A DNA stretch of 64,000 bases from Kitasatospora aureofaciens (lineage in GTDB: Bacteria > Actinomycetota > Actinomycetes > Streptomycetales > Streptomycetaceae), in NCBI RefSeq assembly GCF_019192735.1, contig NZ_JAHTKP010000010.1:62001-126000 (forward strand). Direction: 5' to 3'. The position numbers and the translations under genes are program-made. This document shows, piece after piece, positions 31,165 to 56,200 of this stretch; position 1 is the first letter of the stretch, and the number at the start of each line of letters is the position of its first letter. The notes below the pieces were generated by a model. That model searched no databases, was not told the origin of the DNA, and worked only from the letters and a program-made list of their open reading frames with translations.

Positions 31165-32700
31165 ATGTCGCGTGGATTCTCGATCGGCATCGTCGGAGGT
31201 GGCGCGGCCGCGGTCTGCCTGATCGACGCGCTGGCCGGTGCTCAGGGCGGACCGGGCAGCATCACGGTGTTCGAGCCGTCGCCCCACCTGTGGCGCGGCC
31301 GCGCCTACCAGCCGGACACCGAGACCCTCAGGGTGAACGCAACACCGGACGACATGTCCGTCCGGGCGGCCGACCCGGGCCACTTCGAGCGATGGCTGGA
31401 GACCCACGACCGCATCGCCGGCACGACGAACGGCCTGGACCGCTGGTCCGGCGTCCGGTTCGCGCCACGCACGGTCTACGGCGACTACCTTGAGCAGAGC
31501 GCCTGCACCGCCCTCGCCGACCTGCGCCGTCAGGGCTGGCAGGTGAACCTCATCGGGGAGTCGGTGGAGGCCGCCGTCCGGACCGCCGACGAGGTGGTGC
31601 TGCGCTCCGGCCGGGGCAACGTCCGGCCGTTCGACTACGTGGCGCTCTGCGTCGGCGGCGACAGCCCGGAGGACACGTACGGCCTCTCCGGTGCGCCCGG
31701 TTTCACGGCCGACCCCTACCCGATCCTCGGCACATTGCAGGAGATCGACGCGGACGACCACATCGGGGTCATCGGCAGCGGCCTGACCTCCGTCGACATC
31801 ATCCTCTCGCTGGCCGGCCGGGGGCACCGCGGACGGATCAGCCTGCTGTCCAGGAGCGGCGTCCTCCCGGGGGTGCGGCAGAGACCGGTTCCGTTCGAGC
31901 TCCGGCACTTCACTCCGGAGCGGATGGGACTGCTGTGGAGACAGCAGCGCGAACTCTCCATCGAGGAGCTCGGCGCGATCATGACGGACGAGTTCCGGGA
32001 GGTCGGCGCCGACCTGCGGGCCGTGATGTCCGAACTCCTGCAGGAGGGCCGGGAGGACCCGGTGGACGTGCTGCGCAGGCAGTTCGCCGACGTCGACTCG
32101 CCGCACATGGGCCTGCGCATCCTGCGTCGGGCCGTCCCGGAGACCGGCCCGGACGTGTGGCCGCTGCTGCGGGCGCAGGACAAGGCCGAGGTGCTCCGTG
32201 CGCACTACCGCACCGTCATGAGCCTGTGCTGCCCGATGCCGCCGAGCAGTGCGGCCGTTCTGCTGGAACTCTTCGGGACCGGTCAGCTGCAGAGCCACTC
32301 GGGCCTGCGCACCGTCGCCCCGCGCCCGGGCGGAGGCTTCGACGTCGTCACCGAGCGAGCCGCCTTCACGACGGACCGGGTGATCAACGCGGTGAACGCG
32401 GCCTCCGGCCGCATCCCCGCGGCCGCGAAGCCGCTGGTGACCTCACTGGTGGACGGCAATGCCGCACGTCAACACCCGCACGGCGGGCTCCACTTGGCGC
32501 GGGCCACCAGCCGGCTGACCGTCGACGGCACGCCGGACCCCCGGCTGTACGGGCTCGGCAACATCGGCTCCGGATCGCTCTTCTTCACCTGGGGTCTCCC
32601 GTCGCTGGTCGACCGCAGCGTCGACATCGCCGCCGCGATCCTCGCGCACGCCTCCGGCCTGGACGCCACCCGGACCGAGGAGGTCCTCGTCTCCACCTGA
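31165..32700 (+). CDS. FAD/NAD(P)-binding oxidoreductase, NAD_binding_9-like
   Basis: This 511-aa protein has a first dinucleotide site at the N-terminus (IGIVGGGAAAVCLIDAL), GRAYQPDTETLRVN typical of this family, and a second Rossmann motif (IGVIGSGLTSVDIILSL, about 200). The conserved end is GLGNIGSGSLFFTWGLPSLV. Two nucleotide sites fit a flavin-dependent monooxygenase or dehydrogenase using NAD(P)H. The substrate is unknown. It is divergent from the P450 and co-directional with the aldolase-like gene 95 bases on, so the two may act together in tailoring or precursor supply. Confidence 0.75.
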   Translation: MSRGFSIGIVGGGAAAVCLIDALAGAQGGPGSITVFEPSPHLWRGRAYQPDTETLRVNATPDDMSVRAADPGHFERWLETHDRIAGTTNGLDRWSGVRFAPRTVYGDYLEQSACTALADLRRQGWQVNLIGESVEAAVRTADEVVLRSGRGNVRPFDYVALCVGGDSPEDTYGLSGAPGFTADPYPILGTLQEIDADDHIGVIGSGLTSVDIILSLAGRGHRGRISLLSRSGVLPGVRQRPVPFELRHFTPERMGLLWRQQRELSIEELGAIMTDEFREVGADLRAVMSELLQEGREDPVDVLRRQFADVDSPHMGLRILRRAVPETGPDVWPLLRAQDKAEVLRAHYRTVMSLCCPMPPSSAAVLLELFGTGQLQSHSGLRTVAPRPGGGFDVVTERAAFTTDRVINAVNAASGRIPAAAKPLVTSLVDGNAARQHPHGGLHLARATSRLTVDGTPDPRLYGLGNIGSGSLFFTWGLPSLVDRSVDIAAAILAHASGLDATRTEEVLVST

Positions 32701-32738
32701 GCAGCTTCCCGTCCCGTGCCGGGGACTGCCGCCGTCCG

Positions 32739-32776
32739 GCCGACCCGCCCAGTGTCCGCCGACCCGCCCAGTGTCC
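32739..32776. repeat. 19-bp perfect tandem duplication
   Basis: GCCGACCCGCCCAGTGTCC occurs twice in direct tandem, just before the ribosome site of the aldolase-like gene. Confidence 0.85.
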
Positions 32777-32795
32777 AGAGAGGAAACGCCCCATC

Positions 32796-33608
32796 ATGAG
32801 CACCAGCGCCGACGAACAGAGCCCCGAGTTCCTGGCCGACACGGCCACCGGACTCCCGATCCCCGGCGAGCCCGTCTTCGCCACCGCCGAGGAGACCCGC
32901 CGCCACCGCAAGCAGCGCCTCGCCGCGGCGCTGCGCCTGTTCGGCAAGTACGGTTTCGGGGAGGGCATCTCGGGCCACATATCGGTCCGCGACCCCGAGT
33001 ACCCGGACCGCTTCTGGGTCAACCCCTTCGGCGTGTCGTTCAAGCACGTCAAGGTCGCGGACCTGATCTGTGTGGACTCGGTCGGCCGGGTCGTCGAGGG
33101 CAAGCACCGGATCAACCCGAGCGCCTTCGTGATCCACTCCCAGATCCACGAACTCCACCCCGACGCGACCGCCGCGGCCCACGGCCACACCGCGCACTCA
33201 CGCGCGCTGGGTGCGCTCGGTCGTCTCCTGGAGCCCATCGACCAGGAGTCCGCCGCGTTCTACGGGCGACAGGTCCTTTACGACGAGTACGAGGGCCCCT
33301 CGGTCTCGCTGGCGCAGGGGCGCGACATCGCGGAGAAGCTCGGCGACAACCGCGCCATCCTGCTGCGGCACCATGGGCTGATCACGGTCGGCGGCTCGCT
33401 GGACGAGGCCGTGCACTGGTTCTTCACCTACGACAGCTGTGCCCAGGTCCAGTTGCTCGCCTACGCGGCGGGCACCCCGAAGGCGTTCACCCACGAACAG
33501 GCCCTGTCTGCCGGCGCCGGGTTCGGCGACGCCCAACTCGGCTGGTTCAGCTTCCAGTTGCTGTGGGACGAGATCGTCGCCGAGCAGCCCGACCTGCTGG
33601 AGGAGTAG
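32796..33608 (+). CDS. class II aldolase/adducin family protein
   Basis: This 270-aa protein shows the family metal site: AAAHGHTAHSRA (HxH, about 128-130) and a later LRHHGLITVGGS (about 190). The GFGEGISGHISVRDPEYPDRFWVNPFG phosphate/substrate-binding start is also present. Members catalyse metal-dependent aldol cleavage or decarboxylation. AGAGAGGAAACGCC precedes the ATG. The substrate is not readable. It lies after the FAD enzyme and may be transcribed with it. Its gene ends before a strong hairpin. Confidence 0.8.
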   Translation: MSTSADEQSPEFLADTATGLPIPGEPVFATAEETRRHRKQRLAAALRLFGKYGFGEGISGHISVRDPEYPDRFWVNPFGVSFKHVKVADLICVDSVGRVVEGKHRINPSAFVIHSQIHELHPDATAAAHGHTAHSRALGALGRLLEPIDQESAAFYGRQVLYDEYEGPSVSLAQGRDIAEKLGDNRAILLRHHGLITVGGSLDEAVHWFFTYDSCAQVQLLAYAAGTPKAFTHEQALSAGAGFGDAQLGWFSFQLLWDEIVAEQPDLLEE

Positions 33609-33655
33609 CCGACCTTCGTCGCGAAGGACTTCCGCACCTGGGCGGCGCCTCGGCG
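33609..33655 (+). pseudogene. possible scar of a DNA topoisomerase IB gene
   Basis: Directly after the aldolase stop, one frame reads PTFVAKDFRTWAAP, and VxAKDFRTW is the conserved catalytic-region motif of type IB topoisomerases. Similarity is lost after about 14 codons, and the rest of the gap shows no gene. It may be a leftover from an ancestral junction, or chance. Confidence 0.25.
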
Positions 33656-33678
33656 CAGGCGAGCTCCGCGCAGATCGG

Positions 33679-33710
33679 ACCGGCCCCCGGCTTTGAAGCC
33701 GGGGGCCGGT
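33679..33710 (+). terminator. 13-bp-stem terminator after the aldolase-like gene
   Basis: ACCGGCCCCCGGC pairs with 33698-33710 around TTTGAA, 70 bases after the aldolase stop. Confidence 0.85.
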
Positions 33711-33829
33711 TGCGCGTTGTCGGTCGTCGGGGCAGTCGGGCTGCCGGGGCCACCGGCACGGCCACCATGGAGGCCGGCGGCGAGCAGGTCGGGGGCGTCG
33801 GCAGGAGGTCCGTCCGCAGGTAACGGGAG

Positions 33830-33868
33830 AGGCCGCTGCCACGGGTGTGAGGGCCGTGGCAGCGGCCT
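33830..33868 (-). terminator. 13-bp-stem terminator of the NRPS/flavin reductase operon
   Basis: AGGCCGCTGCCAC (33830-33842) pairs with 33856-33868, 15 bases beyond the flavin reductase stop. Confidence 0.8.
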
Positions 33869-33883
33869 GGAGCATGGTTTGTC

Positions 33884-34381
33884 TCAGACGTACCTGGCCG
33901 CGTCCAGCGCCACCGGTCGCTGGAAGGAGCGGTCGCAGTAGACGAGCGGGGCGTCCTCCCCGGCGAAGGTGGCCTCGACCCGGCCGATCAGGATGGAGTG
34001 GTCTCCACCGTCGACGATGCGGTCCATGGCGCACGCCACTCGCGCCGCCGCATTCGGAATACCGGGAAGTCCTAGCTCCATCGGCAGCGTGTCCCCGGCC
34101 GCGAAGCGGTCCACTCCGGACCTGGCGAAGCAGCGCGCGATGTCGGCCTGCTCCTCCGCCAATATGTTGATCATGAAGAAGTCTGCGCCGGCGAAGGCCG
34201 CATGAGTACTGGCGGACTTGCCCAGGCAGACCAGCACGAGCGGCGGCGCGATCGACAGGGAGCTGAACGAGCTCGCGGTGAACCCCCAGCGGCGCCCGGC
34301 GCGGTCGACCGTGGTGGCCACCACCACCGGGCCCGGCACCCGTGCCATGGCCCGGGTGAACTGCTCGGGTACGACGGACAT
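33884..34381 (-). CDS. flavin reductase (NAD(P)H:flavin oxidoreductase)
   Basis: This 165-aa protein of the small flavin reductase family has RVPGPVVVATTVDRAGRRWGFTASSF at the N-terminus (FMN-binding), VCLGKSASTHAAF, FMINILAEEQADIARCFA and the closing GDHSILIGRVEA. It supplies reduced flavin to a two-component flavoenzyme. CGGAGG precedes the ATG. It is the last gene after the 4730-aa NRPS, separated from it by a short hairpin. Possible partners in the window are the halogenase-like protein at 5468-7060, or an oxygenase outside. Confidence 0.9.
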   Translation of the reverse strand: MSVVPEQFTRAMARVPGPVVVATTVDRAGRRWGFTASSFSSLSIAPPLVLVCLGKSASTHAAFAGADFFMINILAEEQADIARCFARSGVDRFAAGDTLPMELGLPGIPNAAARVACAMDRIVDGGDHSILIGRVEATFAGEDAPLVYCDRSFQRPVALDAARYV

Positions 34382-34407
34382 CTATGCCTCCGGTTTCCTG
34401 AGAGGGA

Positions 34408-34437
34408 GGCGGCGGTGAGCTGATTCCCACCGCCGCC
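34408..34437 (-). terminator. 10-bp-stem hairpin between NRPS and flavin reductase
   Basis: GGCGGCGGTG (34408-34417) pairs with 34428-34437. It may partly terminate the long NRPS transcript ahead of the reductase. Confidence 0.5.
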
Positions 34438-34472
34438 GCGTGGCTTCTTGACCGTCGCCGGTCAGCCGGGGC

Positions 34473-48665
<14,193 letters not shown>

Positions 48666-48898
48666 TCACTCACTCCACACTCGATCGATCAGCCCGGGGC
48701 CCGGACGAAACGGCCCGCCTGAATTCGCGACATCGAAAAAGGAATTGGGGCCCGTCGGCCGGTGAGAACTCGTCGCTGACAGCCTCCCGGGCGCATGCTC
48801 GGGAGGCCAACGACAGTGCAAAGAATTGAGTACACCGGCACAGGGCAGAACAGTGCCCGGCGCCCCTTCCGGGGCACCGGGCACCTGGGGCGTCCGCG
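48666..48898 (-). promoter_or_regulatory. NRPS promoter region after the P450 gene
   Basis: This 233-bp gap holds the P450 terminator at its right end, so the four-module NRPS needs its own promoter here. A weak palindrome-like stretch at 48766-48781 keeps only the TGTCAGC half of the regulon site. Confidence 0.4.
48853..48884 (-). terminator. hairpin terminator after the P450 gene
   Basis: GTGCCCGG plus GCCCC pairs with GGGGC plus CCGGGCAC around TTCC, with one mismatch, 15 bases beyond the P450 stop. Confidence 0.75.
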
Positions 48899-50158
48899 TC
48901 AGCCCGCGGCCAGACCCGCCTCGTCCGGGGTGAACCTGACGGGCAGGTAGGACATCCCGGTCATCAGGTTGGAATGGATCCGGCGCGGTTCACCGGTCAG
49001 CTCGAATCCGGTGCTGAAGGTGCGCAGCGCGTCGAGCATCTCCTTCACCTCGACCCGGGCGAGGTAGGCGCCGAGGCAGAAGTGCGGACCGTATCCGAAG
49101 GTGATGTGCTTGTTCGGGGTGCGCGCGAGGTCGAGCCTGAACGGGTCCTCGAAGACCGTGTCGTCCCGGTTCGCAGAGATGTTCCACAAGGTGACCACGT
49201 CGCCGGACCGCACGGTGCTGCCGGCCACCTCGAAGTCCACCAGGGCCCGGCGGCCGAAGTTCATGGCCGGCGAGGCCCAGCGCAGAATCTCCTCGACGGC
49301 CGATTCGAGCGTCACCTCACCGCTCTTGAGCCGCTGCCACTGCTCGGGTTCGCGGCTCAGTGCGTACAGCGCCTCGATCATGCTGAGGCGGCTCGTCTCG
49401 TCCCCGCCCAGGATCAGGCTGTAGCAGTTGAAGACGATGTCCTGGTCGGTCAGCGGCACACCGTTGATGTCACTCTGCGTCAGCGTGGTGATGACGTCGT
49501 CCTGCGGGTTCTCCCGCCGGTCGGCGACCAGGTCACTGAAGTAGAGCAGGATCTCGTTGCGGGCGAGGAAGGCCTCCTCGGGCGCCTGGTCCGCATCGTC
49601 GGAGCTGAGCGAGGACTTGGTCAGGCCCAGCAGGTACGGGTGGTCCTTCTGCGGCACCCCGAGCAGTCCGCCGACGGTCGTCATCGGGATCACCGAGGCG
49701 ACCTCGGCCGCGAAGTCCCCGGTGCCGCGGCGCACCGCGTCGGCCATCAGCGCCCGGGTGTTGGCCCGGACCAGCTCGGTGACCTTGGCGAGGGCTCGCG
49801 GCGAGAACGCCTTGAGCATCACGTTGCGCAGGTCCTTGTGGCGCTGACCGTCCGTCACGGCCAGCATCTGGCCGGCCGCCGAGTCGCCGCCTGCGAGCAG
49901 CGTCACCAGGACGTTGCCCTTCTCCGAGGTGAGCCGCTTGTCGTCCCGGTACAGCGCCATGACGTCGGCGTACCGGCTGACCACCCAGAAGCCCGGCTGG
50001 TTGCCGTCGCCGGCGTGCCAGTGGACGGGGTGGTCGGCCCGCATGCGGCGCCAGTACGCGTCCATGTCGTTCTCAAGGTAGGACTTGGGGTCCACCAGGT
50101 TCACCGACGAGATCTCCTCCGGGATCCCGTTGTGGGTCCCGGTTGTCTGCACGGTCAT
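48899..50158 (-). CDS. cytochrome P450, probable hydroxylase of carrier-bound amino acid
   Basis: This 419-aa protein has a normal I-helix (SLILGGDETSRL, about 250), ExxR (EEILRW) and heme Cys in FGYGPHFCLGAYLAR (about 362). The LILGGDETSRL and FGYGPHFCLGAYLAR patterns resemble the CYP163 group (NovI, P450sky), which beta-hydroxylate amino acids bound to NRPS carrier domains. It sits between the two large NRPS genes, 58 bases after the upstream one, with GGTGGAGAA before its ATG. The aromatic residue of the terminating NRPS (A2 code close to beta-hydroxytyrosine domains) is the obvious candidate substrate; this is inference. Confidence 0.88.
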   Translation of the reverse strand: MTVQTTGTHNGIPEEISSVNLVDPKSYLENDMDAYWRRMRADHPVHWHAGDGNQPGFWVVSRYADVMALYRDDKRLTSEKGNVLVTLLAGGDSAAGQMLAVTDGQRHKDLRNVMLKAFSPRALAKVTELVRANTRALMADAVRRGTGDFAAEVASVIPMTTVGGLLGVPQKDHPYLLGLTKSSLSSDDADQAPEEAFLARNEILLYFSDLVADRRENPQDDVITTLTQSDINGVPLTDQDIVFNCYSLILGGDETSRLSMIEALYALSREPEQWQRLKSGEVTLESAVEEILRWASPAMNFGRRALVDFEVAGSTVRSGDVVTLWNISANRDDTVFEDPFRLDLARTPNKHITFGYGPHFCLGAYLARVEVKEMLDALRTFSTGFELTGEPRRIHSNLMTGMSYLPVRFTPDEAGLAAG

Positions 50159-50216
50159 TTCTCCACCATTTCTCGCACGATGCAGGCTGTCCGAGGCCGA
50201 CCGGCCGTTCGGTACG

Positions 50217-53200
50217 TCACTTGGGTTCCCGGAGCTTCTCGTTGATCACACGGGCGACCTCGGCCGCCCATTCCGGCTGCATGAGGTACGGGTGGCCGCA
50301 GCCGATGACCCGGTGTTCGATCCGCCCTTCGACGAAGGGCTGCCACGCGCCGACCCGCCCGGCGATGTCGGAGGCGGACACCGACCGGTCCGGCTCGGCC
50401 ACCAGGACGAGCAGGTCGCCGTCGTACACGGGGGGCTCGTACGCCGCGAACAGCCGCCGGTTGTTGGCGTACACCCGGGCGAGCGCGGCGACGTCGTCCA
50501 CGTCCAGGCTCGCGAGCACGCTCTGCTTCGCCCGCAGCATGGCCACCACGTCGGCGTGGTCCAGCGGCCCGTCGCCCAGGGCGTCCAGGTCGTAGCCGAC
50601 GAAGTCGAGCATGACCCGGAGGGCGTCCTGCTCGTCCGGGGTCCGGTCGGGCAGCGGGAGGGAGCGGTCGAGCGGGAACTCGTCGAGGTTGGCGAGCAGG
50701 GCGACCCGCTCCCCCGCGGCCCGCAGCTGGACGGCCATCTCGTGGATGACGGTGCCGCCCAGCGACCACCCGAGCAGGTGGTACGGGCCGCTCGGCTGCA
50801 CCTTGCGGATCTGTTCGACGTAGTCCGCCGCCATCTCCGCGATCGTGTCGGGCAGCGGCTGGCCGCCGGACAGCCCCCGGCACTGCAGGCCGTGGATCGG
50901 ACGCTCGGCGTCGATGTGCTGCAGCAGCGCCGAGTACGACCAGCTCAGGCCGCCGGCGGGGTGCACGCAGAACAGCGGGGAGCGGCTGCCGTACTCGCGA
51001 AGCGGCAGCAGGACCTCCAGGGAGTCCTGTTCGGCGTCGCCGCCGAGTCGGCCGGCGAGCTCCGCGACGTTCGGCGCGGCCAGCACCGTACGGATGCTGA
51101 GCTTCACGCCGAAGGCCGACCGGATCCGGTTGACCAGGCTCATCGACATGATGCTGTCGCCACCGAGGTCGAAGAAGCTGTCGTGGACACCGACCCGTTC
51201 GATCCCCAGCACCTCGCGGAACAGGCCGCAGAGGATCTCCTCCTGGGGCGTGCGCGGGCCGCTCCACTCCTTCGGGCCGTATTCCGGTGCGGGCAGCGCC
51301 CTGCGGTCGACCTTCCCGTTGGCGTTCAGCGGGAGCTCGCCGAGCACCACGAACGCCGCCGGGACCATGTAGTCGGGCACCCGCGCCGCCAGCCGCTCGC
51401 GCACGGCGGGGAGGTCCGGGCCGGCGTCGGCCGGCACCAGGTAGCCGACGAGGCGCCGGCTCCGGCCGGCCTCCTCCCGCAGGACCACCGCGGCCTGGCC
51501 GACCTCCGGGTCCGCAGTCAGCGCTGCCTCGATCTCGCCGAGCTCGACGCGATAGCCGCGGACCTTGACCTGGTCGTCGACCCGGCCCAGGTACTCCAGT
51601 TGGCCGTCGGCGTTCCAGCGGGCGAGGTCGCCGGTGCGGTAGAGCCGCTCACCCGGCACGCCGAGCGGGTCGGCCACGAAGCGGGACGCGGTCAGGTCCG
51701 GCCGGTGCAGGTAGCCGCGCGCCAGCTGGGCGCCGCCGATGTACAGCTCGCCGGCGCTGCCGAGCGGCACCAGGCGCAACCCGGCGTCCAGCACGTACAG
51801 CCGGGTGTTCGGCGTCGGCCGGCCGACCGGCACGGCGCCGGAGGGCGCCGCGGCCCCCGGTTCCAGCCGCAGCACCGCGCAGCCGACGGTGGCCTCGGTG
51901 GGCCCGTACTCGTTGATGACGGCCACGCCCGGGTGGGCCGAGCGCCACTGGTCCAGCGGCTCGCCGAGCAGCTGCTCGCCGCCGATCACCAGCTCACCGG
52001 TGGGCGAGCACTCCGGGTCCAGCCCGGACAACAGCGCCAGGTGCGACGGGGTCACCTTGAGGAAGGCCGGCTGCCGCCGGTCGCCCTCGGCCTGTTCCAG
52101 CTCCGCCACGTGCACGCACCCGCCGGTCACCAGCGGGGCGAACAGCGAGGTCACCGCCATGTCGAAGGAGACGGGCGAGTGCAGCAGGGCCCGCTCCCGC
52201 GCCGAGGGGTAGGCCTCGGCCGCGTAGTCGATGTACTGGGCGAACGAACCGTGTTGCACCACCACGCCCTTCGGACGGCCGGTGGACCCTGATGTGTAGA
52301 TCACGTAGGCCGGCGCCTGGGCACGCCATCGCTGGCCGTCGGCCGTCCGCGTCGCCGGTTCGCCGGTGCCGGCCGGGCGCGGCCGGTCGAGCAGCCGAAC
52401 CGGGGCATCCGTGCTCGGCAGGCCGGGGGCGCTGTCCGAGCGGGTCAGCACCAGGACCGGCCGGGCGTCGGCCAGGACGTACGCCAGGCGGTCCGCCGGG
52501 TCACCCGGGTCGACCGGCAGGTAGCCGCCCCCCGCCTTGAGCACCGCGAGCGCGGCGATCACCAGGTCCGCCGAGCGGGGCAGCGCCAGCGCCACCAGCC
52601 GCTCCGGTCCGACGCCGGCCTCGACGAGTTCCGCGGCCAGGTCGTCGGCGGCCGCGTTCAGCTCGGCGTAGCTCAGCGCGCTGCCGTCCGCGAGTAGCAC
52701 GGCCGGCGCCTCGGGGGTCCGCGTGACCTGGGCCTCGAAGCGCTCCGGCACCAGGGCCGGCGCGGGCCGCGCGGTGTCGTCGAACTCGCCCAGCAGGGTG
52801 CGGCGTTCGTCCTCGGCCAGCAGGTCGGCTCGGTCCACCTGCTGCACCGGGTCGGCGATCATGCTGTCGATCGCCCGAACCAGTCGGGCGCCGACCGCCT
52901 CGACGGCCGCGCGGTCCAGCGCGTCCGGCCGGTAGCCGAGGCGCAGCCGCAGCCGGCGGCCGGGCATCGCGACCAGGCTCACCGGGTAGTGGTTGCCGTC
53001 CGTCCCGTAGCCCCCGACGATGCGCAGACCCTCCTCGGCACCCGGGTCGGCGTCCCCCTCGAGCGGGAAGTTCTCGGTGACGACGATGGTGTCGAAGAGC
53101 TTGTCGGAGTCGACCAGTCGCAGGATGTCCTGCAGTCCGAGGTGGTGGTAGTCCATCACCGAGGTCTGCTGACGCTGTACGGCCTCCAGCAGGCTCGCCC

Positions 53201-56200
53201 AGGTCCGGTCGGCGGAGAGCCCGACGCGCACCGGCACGGTGTTGATGAACAGCCCGACCATCGTCTCGACACCCGGCAGTTCCGCGGGCCGCCCGGAGAC
53301 GGTACTGCCGAACACCACGTCGTCACGGCCGGTCAGCCGCGCCAGCACGACGCCCCAGGCCGCCTGGACGACCGTGTTCAGGGTGACCCCGTGGCGACGG
53401 GCCAGCGCGGTCACCTCCGCCGTCGCGGTCTCGTCCAGCTCGACCAGGACATCGCCCGGCACGGCGGCCGCGACGTCGTCGGCCTCCGGCGCGATCAGCG
53501 TCGCTCCGTCCACCCCGGCGAGCACCTCGCCCCACGCGGCCAGCGCCGCCTGCCGGTCCTGCCGGCCCAGCCAGGCCAGGTAGTCCCGGTACGGGGTGAC
53601 CTCGGGCAGCACGGACTCGTCCCCGCCCGACTCGTAGAGGGCGAACAGCTCGCGCACCAGGAGCGGGCCCGACCAGCCGTCCAGCAGGAGGTGGTGGTTG
53701 GTCATCAGGAACCGGGCCAGACAATCACCCATGCGGATCAGGGTGAAGCGCAGCAGCGGCGGCCGCTCGGGGTCGAACCGGCGGAGCCGGTCCTCGTCCA
53801 TCAGCGCGTCCAGCCTGGCGGCCCGCTCCCCCTCCGGAACGCTGGTGAAGTCCAGCTCTGTCCAGGGCAGTTCGAGATCCCCCAGGACGACCTGCACCGG
53901 CCGGCTCAGCCCCTGGTGGCGGAAGCCCGCCCGCAGGTTCGGGTGCCGGCGCAGCAACGCGGCGGCCGCGTTGCGCAGCCGGTCCGCGTCCAGCTCCCCG
54001 GCGAGGTCGATGCCGAGCTGGATCGTGTAGATGTCCGGCCCGTCCTCGTCCAGCTGCGCGTGGAAGAGCAGACCCTCCTGCATCGGGGTCAGCGGCAGGA
54101 CGTCCTCCAGCCGTTCCCGCCCGGCCGACTCCACCGCGTCGATCTCGTCCTGGGTCAGCGGCACCAGGGTCAGGTCGGACGGGCTGTAGCCGCCGGCCTC
54201 GGACCGCTCGACGTGCCTGACCAACGCCGTCAGCGCGCTCAGCCAGTTCTCGCCCAGCTCTCGGGCGTCGTCCTCGCCCAACAGCTCGCCCGCCCAGGCG
54301 AGGTCGACGCCCAGGCGCGGTCCGTCGGGCAGGTCCCGGGTCATGGCGTTGATGTCAACGACGTGGGCGAGCGGCCGGTCGGGGTCGCTGCCGCCGCTGG
54401 CGGCGAAGCCCTCGGGCGCGGTTCCCCACTCGACCAGTGCCGCGTCGTCCTCGGCACCGGCGCCGGCGAAGCGGCCCAGGTAGTTGAAGCTGATCTGCGG
54501 TTCCGGCAGCCGCGACAGCACCGGGGCGGTCTGCGGGTTGAGGTAGCGCAGCAGACCGTAGCCGATGCCGTTCTCCGGCACGGCGCGCAGCTGCTCCTTG
54601 ATCCGCTTGAGCACCCGGCCGGCCGAAGCGCCGCCCGCGCTGAAGTCCGCCCACTCGTACGTACCGGGGTCCAGGCGCACCGGGAAGAGGCTGGTGAACC
54701 ACCCGACCGTGCGCGAGAGTTCGGCCTGCTCGACGATCTCCTCGCGGCCGTGCCCCTCCAGGTTGACCAGGACCGGGCCCTCGCCGCGGTCGCGGCCGCG
54801 CCGCCACTCGGCGACAGCGACGGCGAAGGCGCTCAGCAGCACGTCGTTCACCCGGGCGTGGAAGGCCGCGGGCACGGTGGTCAGCAGCGCCGCAGTCTCC
54901 CCGGCGGGCAGCTCCAGGACCATTCGGCGCGCGGTGGAGGTGATGTCCCTCCTCGCGTTCAGCGGCCGGTCGGCCAGCGCCGGCTCCGGGTCGGCGAGGG
55001 TGTCCAGCCAGTGCTGGAGCTCCTCGATCCGCGCGGGCTGCTGAGCCGCGTCGGTGAGGATCTGCGCCCACTCGCGGAACGACGTGCCGACCGGGTCGAG
55101 CTCGGCGGGCGTGCCGGCGGCCGCGGCCGTCCAGGCCTGCGCCAGGTCCGGCAGCAGCACCCGCCAGGAGACGCCGTCGACGGCGAGGTGATGGATGGTC
55201 AGCAGCAGACGGCCGGGGGTGTGCGGGCCCGCGTCGAACCAGACGGCCTGGAGCATCGCCCCGGCCTCCGGGTCGAGCCGGTCCCAGGCGGCCTCGGCCT
55301 CCTCGCCGATCCGGGCCTGGGCCTGCTCGGCGTCCAGCCCGGCGATGTCGACCCTGCGCAGGCAGTCCGCGGCCCGGCGGGTGCGACGCTCGGGAACCTC
55401 CAGGTTCCACACCACGCCGCCGGTCCGGCGCAGCCGCATCCGCAGCACGTCGTGGTGGTCGAGCAGGCTCTGCAACGCCGCCTCCAGGCGCTGCTCCCCG
55501 AGGTCCGCCGGGACGACGAGCAGGTTCGTCTGGTTGAAGCGGTCGGGGCGACCGCCACGTTCGCGCATCCAGTGGATGATCGGCGTCAGCGGCACAGGAC
55601 CCACGCCCGCGCCGGCGGGAGCAGACGCAGCCGCCGGGCCGGCCTCCTCGGCCGGCGCCGCGGCCGCGATCGTCCGGGCGAGCGCCGCCACCGTCTTGTG
55701 CTCGAACACGTCGCGGGGGCTCAGCTTGAGGCCGGCGTTGCGGGCCTTGCGGACCAGCTGAATCGACATGATGCTGTCGCCGCCGGTGTCGAAGAAGCTG
55801 TCGTGCACCCCGATCGACTCGACCCCGAGGATCTCGGCGAACAGCGAGGCGAGCAGTTCCTCCTCGGGCGTGCGGGCCGCGGCGGCGTCCTTCGCCGGCG
55901 CGAAGTCCGGTGCCGGCAGGGCCTTGCGGTCGGTCTTGCCGTTCGGGGTGAGCGGCAGGGCGTCGAGTACCACGACGGCCGCGGGCACCATGTACTCGGG
56001 CAGCTCGGCGGCGACGGCGGTGCGCAGCTCGGCGCCGGCGAGCGGCCGCGCGCCCACCTCCGCGACAGCGTAGGCCACCAGGCGCTGCTCGCCCGGCCGG
56101 TCCTCGCGGACCAGGACCTCGGCCTGGGCCACCCCGGCCCGCCGCAGCAACGCCGAGCGGATCTCGCCCAGTTCGATCCGGAAGCCGTGCAGCTTCACCT

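Noticed and set aside
48766..48781. A ninth copy of the regulon palindrome before the four-module NRPS
   Set aside because: Only the TGTCAGC half is kept; the right arm does not match, so it is not counted as a site.
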